Of a stretch of 64,000 nucleotides of DNA, positions 25,601 to 33,084 are shown piece by piece. Each line of letters begins with the position of its first letter. The first letter of the stretch is position 1. Under the pieces are notes generated by a model. That model had not been told where the DNA came from and did no database searches. It saw nothing but the letters and a program-made list of their open reading frames with translations. Position numbers and translations under genes: made by a program. Origin of the DNA: Gari tellinella (lineage: Eukaryota; Mollusca; Bivalvia; Cardiida; Psammobiidae); NCBI GenBank assembly GCA_922989275.2, contig OV277861.1, forward strand, positions 18,748,540 through 18,812,539. The letters are read 5' to 3'.

Positions 25601-28600
25601 TTAATGACAGAAGTGTGCCGGCAGCCTGTTAAATTGGTTAAATTTGGTCATCACCTGTATTGATGACTAACAAAAAGTTTCAGGATTAGTTTATGTTAAT
25701 ATTTTGTCGTCTGCTTATTTCTAACATTTTAATTTTAAAACATATCGATTTTATTATAATCGAAATACTACGGAGACTATACATTAAAACGTCAATCACA
25801 AATCATTGAGTGGCCGCTAAACACAAGATTTAAATATATTCATATGACTTCTTTAGACAATATATATTAATGGTTTTGGCTTATATTTGTTAAATAACTC
25901 TTTTTTTAAAAATTCAAAATTATGGGGCTCACGAAGGCAGGGTCCCCGTCCCGAGCCCTGGGAACATCTACTTATACATGAATATGCTATATAAGATGAT
26001 GTCGCAAATGCCTTCAATTACAGTCATTGTCTTTAAGCGAACTTAAAGCACAGTCAATTAGCGGCACGTGTGCAACATCGTTATGTGATTACAAAAGCTG
26101 ATAAATGTGGGAATCGTAGTCCGATATATCATGTAAGCGCGCCGCATCGCAACGCATTTATTGGGTGATAATTGGAGCAGTAGATCTATATCGGTTATAA
26201 ATGAATGTATAGTCGAGTTTTTTTATTTATAAGGTTCCTGATAGTTTAATGTAGTAACTAACTTGGATTCTAATAAATTTATCGATATAATTGCCTATAT
26301 GTGGTAGCTTCAACTCATTTTGCGACCATGGCCACATCACAAAAGTTTTGTTGGGTGAATTCCAGATTTTGAGCGTTAGGGTTATAACTGCTATAAATGC
26401 ATAAAATGATCGATTTTTTAAAATTAAATGATACATAAACCTTTAATATGACCATACACCTTGATTATAATACTCATTTATCGATATAAATGCCTACATA
26501 TAGTAGATTCAACTCGTTTTGCGACGTGACCACATCTCAAAAGTTTTGTTGGGTGAATAGTCGATTTGGAGCGGTATGGTTATGATCGGTATTAATGTAT
26601 ATTTGGTCGATTTTTTTACTCCAAATGATAAATATAACTTAAATATATCCATAAACTCATAATATAATACTTATAAATTGATATAAATGCCTACATGTAG
26701 TAGATTCAACTCGTTTTGCGACGTGACCACATCTCAAAAGTTTTGTTGGGTGAATAGTTGATTTGGAGCGGTATGGTTATGATCGGTATTAATGTATATT
26801 TGGTCGATTTTTTTTTTACTCCAAATGATAAATATAACTTAAATATACCCATAAACTCATAATAGAATACTTATAAATTGATATAAATGCCTACATGTAG
26901 TAGATTCAACTCGTTTTGCGACGTGACCACATCTCAAAAGTTTTGTTGGGTGAATAGTCGATTTGGAGCGGTATGGTTATGATCGGTATTAATGTATATT
27001 TGGTCGATTTTTTTTACTCCAAATGATAAATATAACTTAAATATATCCATAAACTCATAATAGAATACTTATAAATTGATATAAATGCCTACATGTAGTA
27101 GATTCAACTCGTTTTGCGACGTGACCACATCTCAAAAGTTTTGTTGGGTGAATAGTCGATTTGGAGCGGTATGGTTATGATCGGTATTAATGTATATTTG
27201 GTCGATTTTTTTTACTCCAAATGATAAATATAACTTAAATATATCCATAAACTCATAATAGAATACTTATAAATTGATATAAATGCCTATATGTAGTAGA
27301 TTTAACTCATATTTGGTTTTATTGGTATCTGTTGGTTACTATTGGTGTCTATTGGGTTTTGTGGGGTGAATCGATGGACCGCCCCATAGCCTGTTTATAG
27401 TTTTGAAGGCATGTGACCACTTTAAAGCAGGTTGAAAGTAAATGCCTTAACCCTTTGAACCCTAGTCCCGCATATAGGCGTCCTTTTCAAACAGCGTACA
27501 TGTGGATAGTACACTTGTCCTATGCAAACAGTGAATACCCAGATCAGAGGGCTCCGAAAGGAGCCCTCGGATCAGGGTATTCACTGTTTGTCATGATACC
27601 AAACATTGACAAAAACAACCCATAAAAGTCAGAAAGGGAATAGACTAAAATGGAAACTGGAATTGTCCATTTAAAGTTTCAGGGAGGAAAGAGTTAAGGC
27701 ACATTCTGCTTTACTTTCAACCTGCTTTAAGCTACCATCATCTAGCATTTAGAAAAATATATTATTATGGTTCATGTTCATGACTATAAATACAGTGCTC
27801 CAGATAAGGTGCGTACGTGCGTTTTTAAGCATATTTTTTCGAGAGAAAAGCATTTGAAATGACAATCCAGGCGTACAAAAACGCACAAAGAAAATTGCGT
27901 ACGCATTTCAAATGTTAAGTTGCGAGTTTAATGTCCGGCGAAAAAGACCGTGAACAAGAAAGAAACAAACGGTAGAATGGGCTTCAGTTTGGTGTGTTTG
28001 ATGGCTTTACTTAGAAAAATAACTTCAAACCAGACCGTATTTTAAGTGAAATGTTTACCCTAATACCGTTCGCTGTTTTAATTACGTTCGCACCGGCAGT
28101 GTCTCTCCTCAGTTTCGCTCGAACTTAAAAAGAAGCAACATTGGATCGGCCGGTTTATCTCGATTCCGTAGCCTTTCAGAAAGGATTGTGAATTTAGTGT
28201 ACTTTAAAACTAAAATACTCGGAGACCCGTATAAACACGCCCACGTAGTCGACCCCCGGCAATGAGGTACGGGTGGAAACATTATGGGACGAAATTGTCA
28301 TTGCAAGCGTCGGCAGAAAAATACGTTATGATGGCGTCGTCTGGTTTTAGTCGACGTAAAAAGTAACGATAAAACGCCTATACTATTCAATTTGAAAAAA
28401 ACGTGAGGATGCCGTGAGCGGGTATTCAAATCTATCATTGAGTGTTTATTGATAGCGTCGTTAGCGAGGACAACCCCAGTGTAGAAAAATCCGCAAAAAT
28501 TATCAAAAGAAAACACAACGGCGCTCAGGTAAATGAAAAAAAAAAGAATCTTGGCATAACCCTGCTTAAATATCAACTATAAAGGGACAAGATCGAGACA

Positions 28601-30647
28601 CAGTATTGAAATGTCCTATATGCATTGAGGGAAAGGTAGACACCTTGTTGGCCATTGAAGGCTCAAAGAATCGTGCAAAGAAATACTGTTGACAGGCATG
28701 GGTAATAAAGAGCACAAGCACAAACGAACAGGAATGCACATATGGCCCAATGTCTTGCTCAGATGATGGCATTCACATATTTAGAAGTGTGTACATGCCT
28801 ACATTGCTCAATTCAGTAAAAGTTAAATTTAGTTAAAGTTTTCCATTGTTTGTATTCTCCGTAGATTTTCAGCATTTGATTTTGATTTTCAGCATTTAAG
28901 TGAAAATAGTGTGAGTACGTACTCATTGCATGCAAAAATTATCTGGAGCACTGTAAATAGGAACTATTTTCTTCTGTGTAGGAATAATTTAAATGGTGCT
29001 TCTATGGTATTAGATACCAGTGAACATAATTTACCCATAGCCCTAGGTTGGTGTATAGACTAATGCAGAACTGTTTAAGATTGATAGTTTCATTGAGTGA
29101 TTAGGTTTTATTAGCTGGTCTGTTTCAAAGAAACTACAAGCTATTGTCATCACTCTGTCGTTGTAGTTGGCTTTGTCGTGGTCCAAAATCTTAACATTGG
29201 CCATAAATTTAGAACTGCATGTGATACAGACTTTATATTCAGTATGTGTACTCACATAAAACAGATCTTGAGCTCAGTAAAATGTGGGTCATGTCCAATT
29301 AAGGTCAATGTCATAAAGAGGTAGAATAGGGTCACCGGTGGGTTTAATATTGGCCATAATTGCAGATGAGGGTTGGCACCTGCATGCAGTGCTCTCATTT
29401 TGACACAAAATTCCTTACCCCATATTTCCTTTTCTCCATAGAAATGCCTTTTAAGCTCTTCTCCACAAAGTGATGGGTGCTTATTGAGGCTTGTATTAAA
29501 CTACTGCTCATCTATAGAATCCCCTATTTCTTACTTCCCTTACAGTCATCTGGAAAGTCTAGATCTTCTAGGTATGGATAAGATCCGAGGTGAAAGTCTT
29601 GAAAGAATCCCAGAGGAGATGCCTTACCTGAAACTGCTGGACCTCAAACAATGTAACCAGGTAAGGATGTAGAAAGGACCTATAAGGCACTTACAGTAGT
29701 CAACCTGCGTTAGGTGTCCACTGATTGAAGATGAATGGTGATCTTTAACCCATATAGCCTATTTCTAGTCTCGAAGACAGGTGACCACTTAAATAAGGTT
29801 GAAAATAAAGCAGAATGCGCCTTAAGGCACATTCTGCTTTATTTTCAGCCTGCTTTAAGTGATCATCTGCAATAGTATAGAAAATATTTCTTCAGGTGCA
29901 TTTCCATGACTATTAATTTGAACCATTTTCTTCGGAGGGGTTATAAATTAAAGGTGTATTTATGAGGTAATGTGTTAAATACAGATGACCGCTTAATGTA
30001 GGGAACGCTCCTATAGGAGTCTTCTGTATTACTGCTTCCCAGCATTAAGCTGTCACCTGTTGTAAATTCTACAGCTGTACCGATTTTTAAACGGTCACTT
30101 GATACGAGTTTGACTGTTTGTAAATAAGTATGAAAATAGTTTTAAACAGAATTCAAAGCTCAAGAACTACCAACAACCAAACACTATGATGTTACTACCC
30201 AATGTACCCATGATTAGTCTGGACCACTTGCCTGCTTTAACTCTTTCAACACCATGGACCTGTTAAGAATAAACTCATTACATTTGCAAACAGAGTAGAC
30301 CCAGATCAGAGGGCTCCTATAGGAGCCCTCTGATCTGGGTCTACACTGTTTGCTAATTTAGACCAATATTTGTTCCCATAATTCCAAGCAGACTGGTTCA
30401 TGATCTTGATAATGAAAAAGATCCACAAGGGAACTTTATAACCCACAAGAGTTCAAAGAGTTATAAAGAGGATCTTTCTGACATAAGTTTGCCCCATTTT
30501 CTGAGGAAAGTTACTCATCACAGTAAGGCACTCTAAATGTGTTTGTTTTTATTGTAGATAAACGATTCCCTTATCATGGATGTTGTGCGTAGGAAGCCGG
30601 ACCTTGAGGTGTACAATTATTACGGGGAGAGGTTTGTCTACCGGTGA
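9375..30647 (+). CDS. F-box/LRR-repeat protein, complete six-exon gene
   Basis: Likely an SCF ubiquitin-ligase substrate adaptor: the F-box would bind SKP1 and the LRR solenoid would bind a target. Coding exons are 9375-10690, 11905-12076, 14150-14313, 23120-23206, 29546-29660 and 30558-30647. All junctions are GT/AG, and phases match (2, 0, 2, 2, 0) to give 648 codons with the stop and no internal stop. Residues 1-250 are acidic and Ser/Asn-rich, with a ~50-residue internal duplication (about 38-87 and 88-137). The F-box is about 255-302 (FEFLPVELIVNIFSYLS, then CRKWRQISLDQSLWKHIDF). LRRs run from about 320 to 640, with CGL/LxxLxLxxC-type repeats. The C-terminus reads EVYNYYGERFVYR. A 5' acceptor at 9318-9319 (CTCTTTCAG) and an in-frame TAG at 9342 support the ATG at 9375 and imply a noncoding upstream exon not identified here. 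The precise FBXL orthologue is not assigned. Confidence 0.92.
10720..10832. mobile_element. Palindromic MITE at start of F-box intron 1
   Basis: Outer arms GAGTCTGAGATC / GATTTCAGACTTGACTC. The inner palindrome has arms CAAGCATTTG..GGTCAGATTTTAGC and a tip TTTTGCTCAGCAAAA. It starts about 30 bp past the exon 1 donor. Confidence 0.7.
11119..11311. mobile_element. Family C hAT-like MITE, intron 1
   Basis: The ends resemble CAG..CTCCAGATAAG and CTTATCTGGAGCCCTG. The central palindrome is CATTAGAATCGTCTCG / CGAGACGATTCTAATG. Confidence 0.8.
11600..11876 (+). mobile_element. tRNA-derived SINE (molluscan type)
   Basis: The head carries a Pol III A box (TGGCCTAGTGGTATAG) and B box (GAGTTCGAATCCC). 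The body has the molluscan conserved block GGGTCTTCCTCCACC..TAGCTGGACGTCGCGATATG, as described for bivalve SINEs of the MetaSINE/RUDI kind. Target duplications AATCAATTGTAA (11588-11599) and AATCAATTATAA (11877-11888) match at 11 of 12. Only 16 bp separate the 3' duplication from the exon 2 boundary. Confidence 0.8.
11905..12076 (+). CDS. F-box/LRR gene, coding exon 2
   Basis: The acceptor is ATATTTTCAG and the donor TTGAAG|GTGGGT. It encodes LRRs including LLELELDGEEISDISMEQIA and LRLLGLSFCECLTDQALIFL. It joins exon 1 by completing a Ser codon (AG|T) and ends in phase 0. Confidence 0.92.
12561..12753. mobile_element. Family C MITE, intron 2
   Basis: Starts CAGGGCTCCATATAAG and ends CTTATCTAGAGCCCTG. 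It has the same TTAGAATCGTCTCG palindrome. Confidence 0.8.
12840..12963. mobile_element. Family E MITE, right half, intron 2
   Basis: Degenerate family E sequence ending GTAGAGGTTTTACTG. The left end and hairpin are eroded. Confidence 0.45.
12964..13860. other. F-box intron 2, no further element recognised
   Basis: AT-rich sequence. A modest inverted repeat lies near 13615-13710 (AATTTATTTGATTTTATCAT with CAATAAATTATGAA, and an AAAACGATAAA / TTTATTGTTTTCT pair). No gene is seen. Confidence 0.4.
13868..14112. mobile_element. Family B MITE, intron 2
   Basis: Begins near CCCATTACATTACTCCATAG and ends GGGGGAATGGGTTA. The palindrome is GTAAAGCAGAATGTGCC / CGGCTCATTCTGCTTTAC. It ends about 35 bp before the exon 3 acceptor. 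Confidence 0.75.
14150..14313 (+). CDS. F-box/LRR gene, coding exon 3
   Basis: The acceptor is CTTGTTGCAG and the donor AAATG|GTGAGT. It encodes LTNLETLRLRKGADFSAEGL and LLSLNLTECSNILDDTVLNI, two LRR units, ending in phase 2. Confidence 0.92.
14366..14543. mobile_element. Family C MITE, intron 3
   Basis: Starts CAGAGCTTCAGATAATGG and ends CTCATCTGGAGCCCC. One palindrome arm is largely lost near 14445-14465. Confidence 0.7.
14631..14704. repeat. Near-perfect 35-bp hairpin
   Basis: Arms GAGGGCTTGGTGCAAAACTA / TAGTTTTGCACCAAGCCCTC continue through ATTGTAACTC, with a tip at CACAATTGTGAG. MITE-like; no other copy was noticed in the window. Confidence 0.7.
14720..15222. mobile_element. Family B MITE split by a second family B MITE
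   Basis: The outer copy is 14720-14795 plus 15054-15222. The inner copy, 14800-15049, has ends CCCATTACCCCATAGC and GGTGTAATGGG and is flanked by TTAA at 14796-14799 and 15050-15053. The insertion point is the GCCTTAA at the centre of the outer palindrome. Confidence 0.75.
15360..15567. mobile_element. Family E MITE, intact, intron 3
   Basis: Ends CAGTAAAACCTCTCTAGTAC / AGAGAGGTTTTACTG with TA flanks. The hairpin is AAGCTCCTAAAGGAGCTT. This is a useful reference copy for the family. Confidence 0.8.
15793..15985. mobile_element. Family C MITE, intron 3
   Basis: Starts CAGGGCTTCAGATAAGAG and ends CTATCTCGAGCCCTG. The palindrome is TTAGAATCGTCTC / GAGACGATTCTAA. Confidence 0.8.
16334..16548. 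mobile_element. Family E MITE, intron 3
   Basis: Left end CAGTAAAACCTCTCTATAAC, hairpin AAAGCTCTTGCAGGAGCTTT, and a degraded right end (AATAGAGGGGTTTAC). Confidence 0.7.
16898..17430. repeat. Diverged tandem duplication, ~310 bp
   Basis: A segment with AATAAAGCTGAAATAGTA and TTTATTTGTTATTCCCC (16927-16970) recurs diverged at 17238-17305 (AATAAAGCTGAAACAGTA). Further shared blocks include AAGTTTCGCATG and TTTCTTGTTCAGTTTTCATT. It is noncoding as far as I can see. Confidence 0.55.
17750..18045. repeat. Duplicated ~210-bp segment
   Basis: TTTGTTTATTTCGTAACACA with CACACCA occurs at about 17781 and 18012. Between them sits CAGGGTTCGACACTAACGGG, a possible hAT-like end. Confidence 0.4.
18483..18550 (-). 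rRNA. 5S rRNA 3'-half fragment
   Basis: The minus strand reads GTTAAGCAACGTCGAGCCCG then GTTAGTACTTGGATGGGTGA and CCGCCTGGGAATACCGGGTG, ending CCGTAGAC. This is the conserved 3' part of 5S rRNA (about 68 of 120 nt). The 5' half is absent, so it is a pseudogene or part of a 5S-derived retroelement rather than a working gene. Confidence 0.85.
18957..18986 (+). promoter_or_regulatory. Twin CRE plus TATA-like promoter candidate
   Basis: Two TGACGTCA sites (CREB/ATF consensus) lie 1 bp apart and are followed by TATATAA. This spacing looks like a core promoter. What it would drive is unclear; the nearest short plus-strand frame of note starts at 19705. It could be a decayed LTR. Confidence 0.4.
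19088..19248. mobile_element. Foldback MITE
   Basis: Outer arms ATAGAATATTTGGT / ACCAAATATTCTCTAT. Inner arms CTTTGAATGAGAAATGTTAT / ATAACATTTCTCATTCAAAG. The centre is a GC-rich hairpin. Confidence 0.75.
19533..19572. repeat. Perfect short palindrome with CACGTG cores
   Basis: TCACGTGTAATA and TATTACACGTGA are inverted around TACGTCAC. Each arm carries CACGTG, the E-box/bHLH consensus. Confidence 0.45.
19705..19881 (+). CDS. Short frame of 58 codons, unknown
   Basis: ATG at 19705 to TAA at 19879-19881, encoding a Lys/Leu-rich peptide (MTEIKYLELFKQVDYLRKEK is internal) that could form a helix. It is preceded in frame by a TAA. No family is recognised. It lies between the CRE/TATA site and a LINE-like tail (19995-20080), so it may be element debris. 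Low confidence as a real gene. Confidence 0.15.
   Translation: MFKYNGVYLNINTMTEIKYLELFKQVDYLRKEKLERIKLSSNDLTVNQHYLTDLKLIL
19995..20080 (+). repeat. LINE (L2/CR1-like) 3'-end signature
   Basis: AAGCACTTTTGAACGCG, then GTGAGTGCTATATAAACTC and an (ATA)n-like tail, is a form typical of L2/CR1-type LINE or V-SINE 3' ends. No coding part remains adjacent. Confidence 0.45.
20361..20815. mobile_element. Family B MITE nested in a family B MITE
   Basis: The inner copy, 20532-20770, is flanked by TTAA (20528-20531 and 20771-20774). The outer copy resumes at GGTTAGGGAGCATTCTGCTT. The insertion point is again the palindrome centre of family B. Confidence 0.7.
20816..21735. other. F-box intron 3, AT-rich, little recognised
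   Basis: Only scraps of family B (for example AAAGTAAAGCAGAATGCATC near 21390) are visible. No gene or RNA is seen. Confidence 0.4.
21740..21860. mobile_element. Family B-related palindrome
   Basis: GAAATTAAGCAGAAGGCTCC / GGACCATTCTGCTTTATTTT followed by CAGCCTGCTTTAAG. This is the core of a family B variant with eroded ends. Confidence 0.55.
22685..22855. mobile_element. GC-rich stem-loop terminus of a DNA element
   Basis: The successive hairpins GGGGGGCTTCGCCCCCC, CCAGGGCTTTGCCCTGG and GGGGGCCTAGGCGGCCCCC resemble the block at 33893-33970 that precedes a CACACCCCTG end. Here the segment ends TTGTATTGACAACCCTG-like (ATTGACAACCCTG, about 22843-22855). It is probably one end of a hAT-like element whose other end I could not place. 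Confidence 0.45.
22886..22985. repeat. Palindromic MITE upstream of exon 4
   Basis: Arms AATAGTATAAAAATACCATA..TGTGTAACATGTGCAACAAA are mirrored by TTTGTTGCAAATGTTACACA..TATGGTATATTTATACTATT around CAAACTTTG. Confidence 0.7.
23120..23206 (+). CDS. F-box/LRR gene, coding exon 4
   Basis: The acceptor is TTCTCTAG and the donor TTGCAG|GTTAGT. It encodes CGKSLRELSLGWCWFVTDTG then IISIVDHC, one typical LRR. A family A MITE starts only 11 bp after the exon end. Confidence 0.9.
23218..23454. mobile_element. Family A MITE, start of intron 4
   Basis: CAGTGGAGAATCTG ends with TA flanks and a perfect GCCGGGTTACCCGGC core. It begins 11 bp after the exon 4 donor. Confidence 0.85.
23483..27381. mobile_element. 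3.9-kb foldback element with satellite-built inverted arms
   Basis: The termini CGGGTCCGTCGATTCACCCC and its inverted partner (GGGGTGAATCGATGGACCG) are flanked by a perfect 8-bp duplication CCCCATAG (23475-23482, 27382-27389). Each arm is built from ~200-bp tandem units marked by GAGTTGAATCTACTACATG: five at 23557, 23761, 23959, 24205 and ~24418 in the left arm, and six inverted at 26303, 26505, 26702, 26901, 27099 and 27297. The 1.75-kb centre (24450-26200) is AT-rich with no transposase. The superfamily is not certain; 8-bp duplications fit hAT, P or Sola1 types, while the arm design recalls Drosophila FB elements. Confidence 0.8.
24796..24898. mobile_element. pogo/Tigger-like terminus relic inside foldback centre
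   Basis: ATCTCGAACTCGCGTAATTC at left and GAGTTCGAGGTATCGAAGTT followed by TAACTGTA at right are inverted relatives, typical of pogo-like ends (CAGTTAAACTTCGATACC on the minus strand). Confidence 0.45.
27451..27693. mobile_element. Family D piggyBac-type MITE
   Basis: Starts CCCTTTGAACCCTAGTCCCG, ends AGGGAGGAAAGAG, and is flanked by TTAA on both sides (27447-27450, 27694-27697). Central palindrome AGAGGGCTCCGAAAGGAGCC. It interrupts the palindrome centre of a family B MITE. Confidence 0.8.
27793..28953. mobile_element. 1.16-kb hAT-like element (family C relative)
   Basis: The ends are CAGTGCTCCAGATAA and TTATCTGGAGCACTG, with a 6-bp duplication TAAATA (27787-27792, 28954-28959). It contains no recognisable transposase; a 92-codon minus frame at 28298-28576 shows no known domain. 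It shares its terminus with family C and may be a longer internal-deletion derivative of the same source. Confidence 0.75.
29546..29660 (+). CDS. F-box/LRR gene, coding exon 5
   Basis: The acceptor is TCCCTTACAG and the donor AACCAG|GTAAGG. It encodes HLESLDLLGMDKIRGESLER and PYLKLLDLKQCNQ, ending in phase 0. Confidence 0.92.
29740..29976. mobile_element. Family B MITE, intron 5
   Basis: Palindrome AAATAAAGCAGAATGCGCC / GGCACATTCTGCTTTATTT. The right end is GAGGTAATGTGTTAA. Confidence 0.75.
29985..30065. repeat. Short palindrome, family E-like core
   Basis: CTTAATGTAGGGAACGCTCC / GGAGTCTTC..CCCAGCATTAAG, resembling the family E hairpin without its termini. Confidence 0.45.
30236..30470. mobile_element. 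Diverged family D-like MITE, intron 5
   Basis: Begins CTTTAACTCTTTCAACACC and ends GAGTTCAAAGAGTTATAAAG. The palindrome has CAGATCAGAGGGCTCC / GGAGCCCTCTGATCTG and a TATA tip. Confidence 0.6.
30558..30647 (+). CDS. F-box/LRR gene, terminal coding exon 6
   Basis: The acceptor is TTTTTATTGTAG. It encodes INDSLIMDVVRRKPDLEVYN followed by YYGERFVYR and the stop TGA (30645-30647). No AATAAA is seen in the next ~150 bp; an ATTAAA occurs near 30807 within a MITE. Confidence 0.92.
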   Translation: MNDSLIMDVVRRKPDLEVYNYYGERFVYR

Positions 30648-30663
30648 AGGCAGTCGACAGCCT

Positions 30664-30712
30664 GTGGACCTTGAGGTGTACAATTATGATTGGGAGAGGT
30701 TTGTCTTCAACA
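30664..30712 (+). pseudogene. Partial duplication of F-box terminal exon in 3' flank
   Basis: GACCTTGAGGTGTACAATTA..GGGAGAGGTTTGTCT in the last exon (30600-30639) is repeated at 30667-30707 with few changes (TTACGG becomes GATTGG). It lies beyond the stop, probably in the 3' UTR. Confidence 0.8.
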
Positions 30713-30760
30713 ACCTGCCAGTAGATAGATAGTTAGGATTTAAAATAATTACAAATTACA

Positions 30761-30951
30761 CAGAGCTCCAGATAAGGGGAGTGTATCAAAAACTAAAATC
30801 TTTATTTCTGCATTAAACCCTATGGTGTCACTACTCATTAGAATCGTCTCTTTGAGACGATTCTAATGAGTAATAACACCATAGGATTTGAGGTTGACGT
30901 GAGTGAGAAAATGTTGACTTTATTCAGTATACTTTCTCTTATCTGCAGCTC
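30761..30951. mobile_element. Family C MITE, 3' flank of F-box gene
   Basis: Starts CAGAGCTCCAGATAAGGG and ends CTTATCTGCAGCTCTG. Palindrome TTAGAATCGTCTCTTTGAGA. Confidence 0.8.
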
Positions 30952-30969
30952 TGTGATTATAACCCCAGA

Positions 30970-31148
30970 TACAGGGAACATTTCCAATACTGAAGTCATT
31001 CTGTTACCACCTAACTCTATGGTGTGACTAATCAGAATTATCTCTTCAAGAAGCTTATGAGCAGTCGCATCATGGGGTTTGATGGAAATATACAGGTGAA
31101 AAATATTGGAAATGCTTAGTTGTAAACTCCCTCTTATCTGGTGCCCGG
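30970..31148. mobile_element. Old family C MITE
   Basis: CTATGGTGTGACTAATCAGA..TTATCTCTTC and CTCCCTCTTATCTGGTGCCC retain the family C order but are highly diverged. Confidence 0.5.
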
Positions 31149-32079
31149 AATTGACAGAATGGGTCTCTCAACAATTAGTTGAACAAAAGTTTTACACCCC
31201 TATCATTTGCAGAAAACATTTTGAGGAGACACATTATTAGTCTTTAGTTAGGGCCCCACCGAGAGGTGGGTGCCCTATAGTAATCGCCTTGTCAGTCAGC
31301 AGGCCTGTGATTTTTCCGCGGATCCGCGGATTTCCGCGGATTGGATTGCCGCCGAGACCATTTCTGAGATTCGTCCAGATTCGTTGAGAAAATCTGACGA
31401 CTATAAGGGGGGTGAGGTCTGAAAGTCGGTCGCGTCCGCGGACGTGTTTTAGTCTGACCCGGAAATCGTCGTACATTAACGGTAACGGAAAAGTCCGAGT
31501 GTTCCACATCAATTTAACTGGTTACCGCATTAGTGGCTGCGCGTGCACTTACACTATTGAAAACTCGGAAACCAGTCTTCGCGACAACACCGCTTTTCGA
31601 GACCAAAATATTTTTCGTGTTTTGATGTTTGAACGATGTTAATAGATTGTCAGTAATATGACAGCTTCCTAAAATAACAAGGTTAGCAAATTTAAAAGGG
31701 GTTTGATTATGATATTGATTTTCCCCCCGTTAAGACCAACGGCAAGCGAGTCGAGAATTCGGTACCAGATCGTAACGCCCTCTGGTCAAAACGACCCCGG
31801 ATCAAAACGGCCCACCTATACTTTTTATACAAATAGACTAATTGAAAGTAAAAATACATGAATGTCTGAAATGTATTCAACATGAATAACCATGGTAGCG
31901 GGGAGATCAATCTACATGGTCTAAACAATGGCATGCAAAATTTTGGAGAAGAAGACACCAACCCCCAGGCAAAATAATCAGTCTGTTGATTTTGGCCAGC
32001 AATAGGAAGAACTTTTCATGGGTTTCAGAAAAATACATAGATCTAGTTAGAACTAATTTATCCAGAACTCATGTATAAT

Positions 32080-32775
32080 TAATGACACAGACTTGACACA
32101 GAGGTGAGTGCTTTATTTAACAAACCTTTTGAGCCGAGAGGGGAGGTATTTTCATTAGGATAAATGAAATACCTATCCCCTCCCCTCTCAAATTTCATGC
32201 CATTATTAAGTATCCCAAACTTTAGAATGGCCTGTACACATAATAATAAAGAAATCCTTTTGCATATAGTATATAGGGTAACCCATGTCAACATATTTTG
32301 GGAAGAGGGGCAATGGTGTCTGTCACCCTTCCCCTTCACAATAATGCCATAAGGAAGGGGAACTTTGAATTATAATCATAGACCCATGTGTTGAGTAGTG
32401 GCTATATCAATGTAACAAACTAGCAATGCATTTGTAATAAAAGAACTATAAATCTAGTTAGAAATCATTTATAGGACATGGACAGGTGAGTGCTTTACTT
32501 TATGAGTAAATCTATCGAGCTGAGAGGGGGAGCTATTTTCATTAGGATAAATGAAATGCCTATCCCCACTCTTTCACACTTCATGCCTTAAATTGTCAAA
32601 TTTTTTGAAAATGGCCTGTTCACATTTGGCAAATGTTATAATTATAATAATTTTAATAATTTTTCTTATATATAGAGTAACCTATGCCAATTTTTTGTTC
32701 AGTGGGTTAGAAAAGTTAGGGGATCAGTCCACCTTCCCCTTTACAATATGATATTGTCACAAGGAAGGGAAGCAT
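32080..32775. repeat. Diverged tandem duplication, ~390 bp
   Basis: GTGAGTGCTTTA..GAGAGGGGAGG..ATTTTCATTAGGATAAATGA..CCTATCCCC appears at 32104-32190 and 32487-32570. Both copies end near AAGGAAGGGGAA / AAGGAAGGGAAG. Confidence 0.6.
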
Positions 32776-33084
32776 CGGATTGTATTCATAGACCCACATA
32801 CTCGTAAAGGTCTATAATAATTTTGAAACAGGTGTCGAAACAGAATTGGACAGAACTGCTTTGGTTGTATTCAGTGAAAATGGCTTTAAGTATCTGTATG
32901 ATCATAGTAGGCCTATATACTGTCAATACTTTACTATAACCAGGGAACATGTATGTCACATTATCAATACAGTATCCTTGTAAAAGAATAAAACTACTCC
33001 TACTCCTAGGTATTAATCTCTATGGTAATGCTTCATTGCAAGTAGAGTATATTATAAACATTTTTTATGAGAAATATTTGTTAT

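Larger units (their letters stand above)
23466..29037. mobile_element. Single family B MITE expanded to 5.5 kb by three insertions
   Basis: Family B segments in consensus order are 23466-23482, 27382-27446, 27698-27792 and 28954-29037. They are separated by the foldback element (23483-27381), a family D MITE (27451-27693) and a hAT-like element (27793-28953). Each insertion has its own target duplication. Confidence 0.75.

Noticed and set aside
28298..28576. 92-codon minus-strand open frame
   Set aside because: It lies wholly inside the 1.16-kb hAT-like element, is rich in Phe/Leu from AT-rich composition, and matches no transposase motif.
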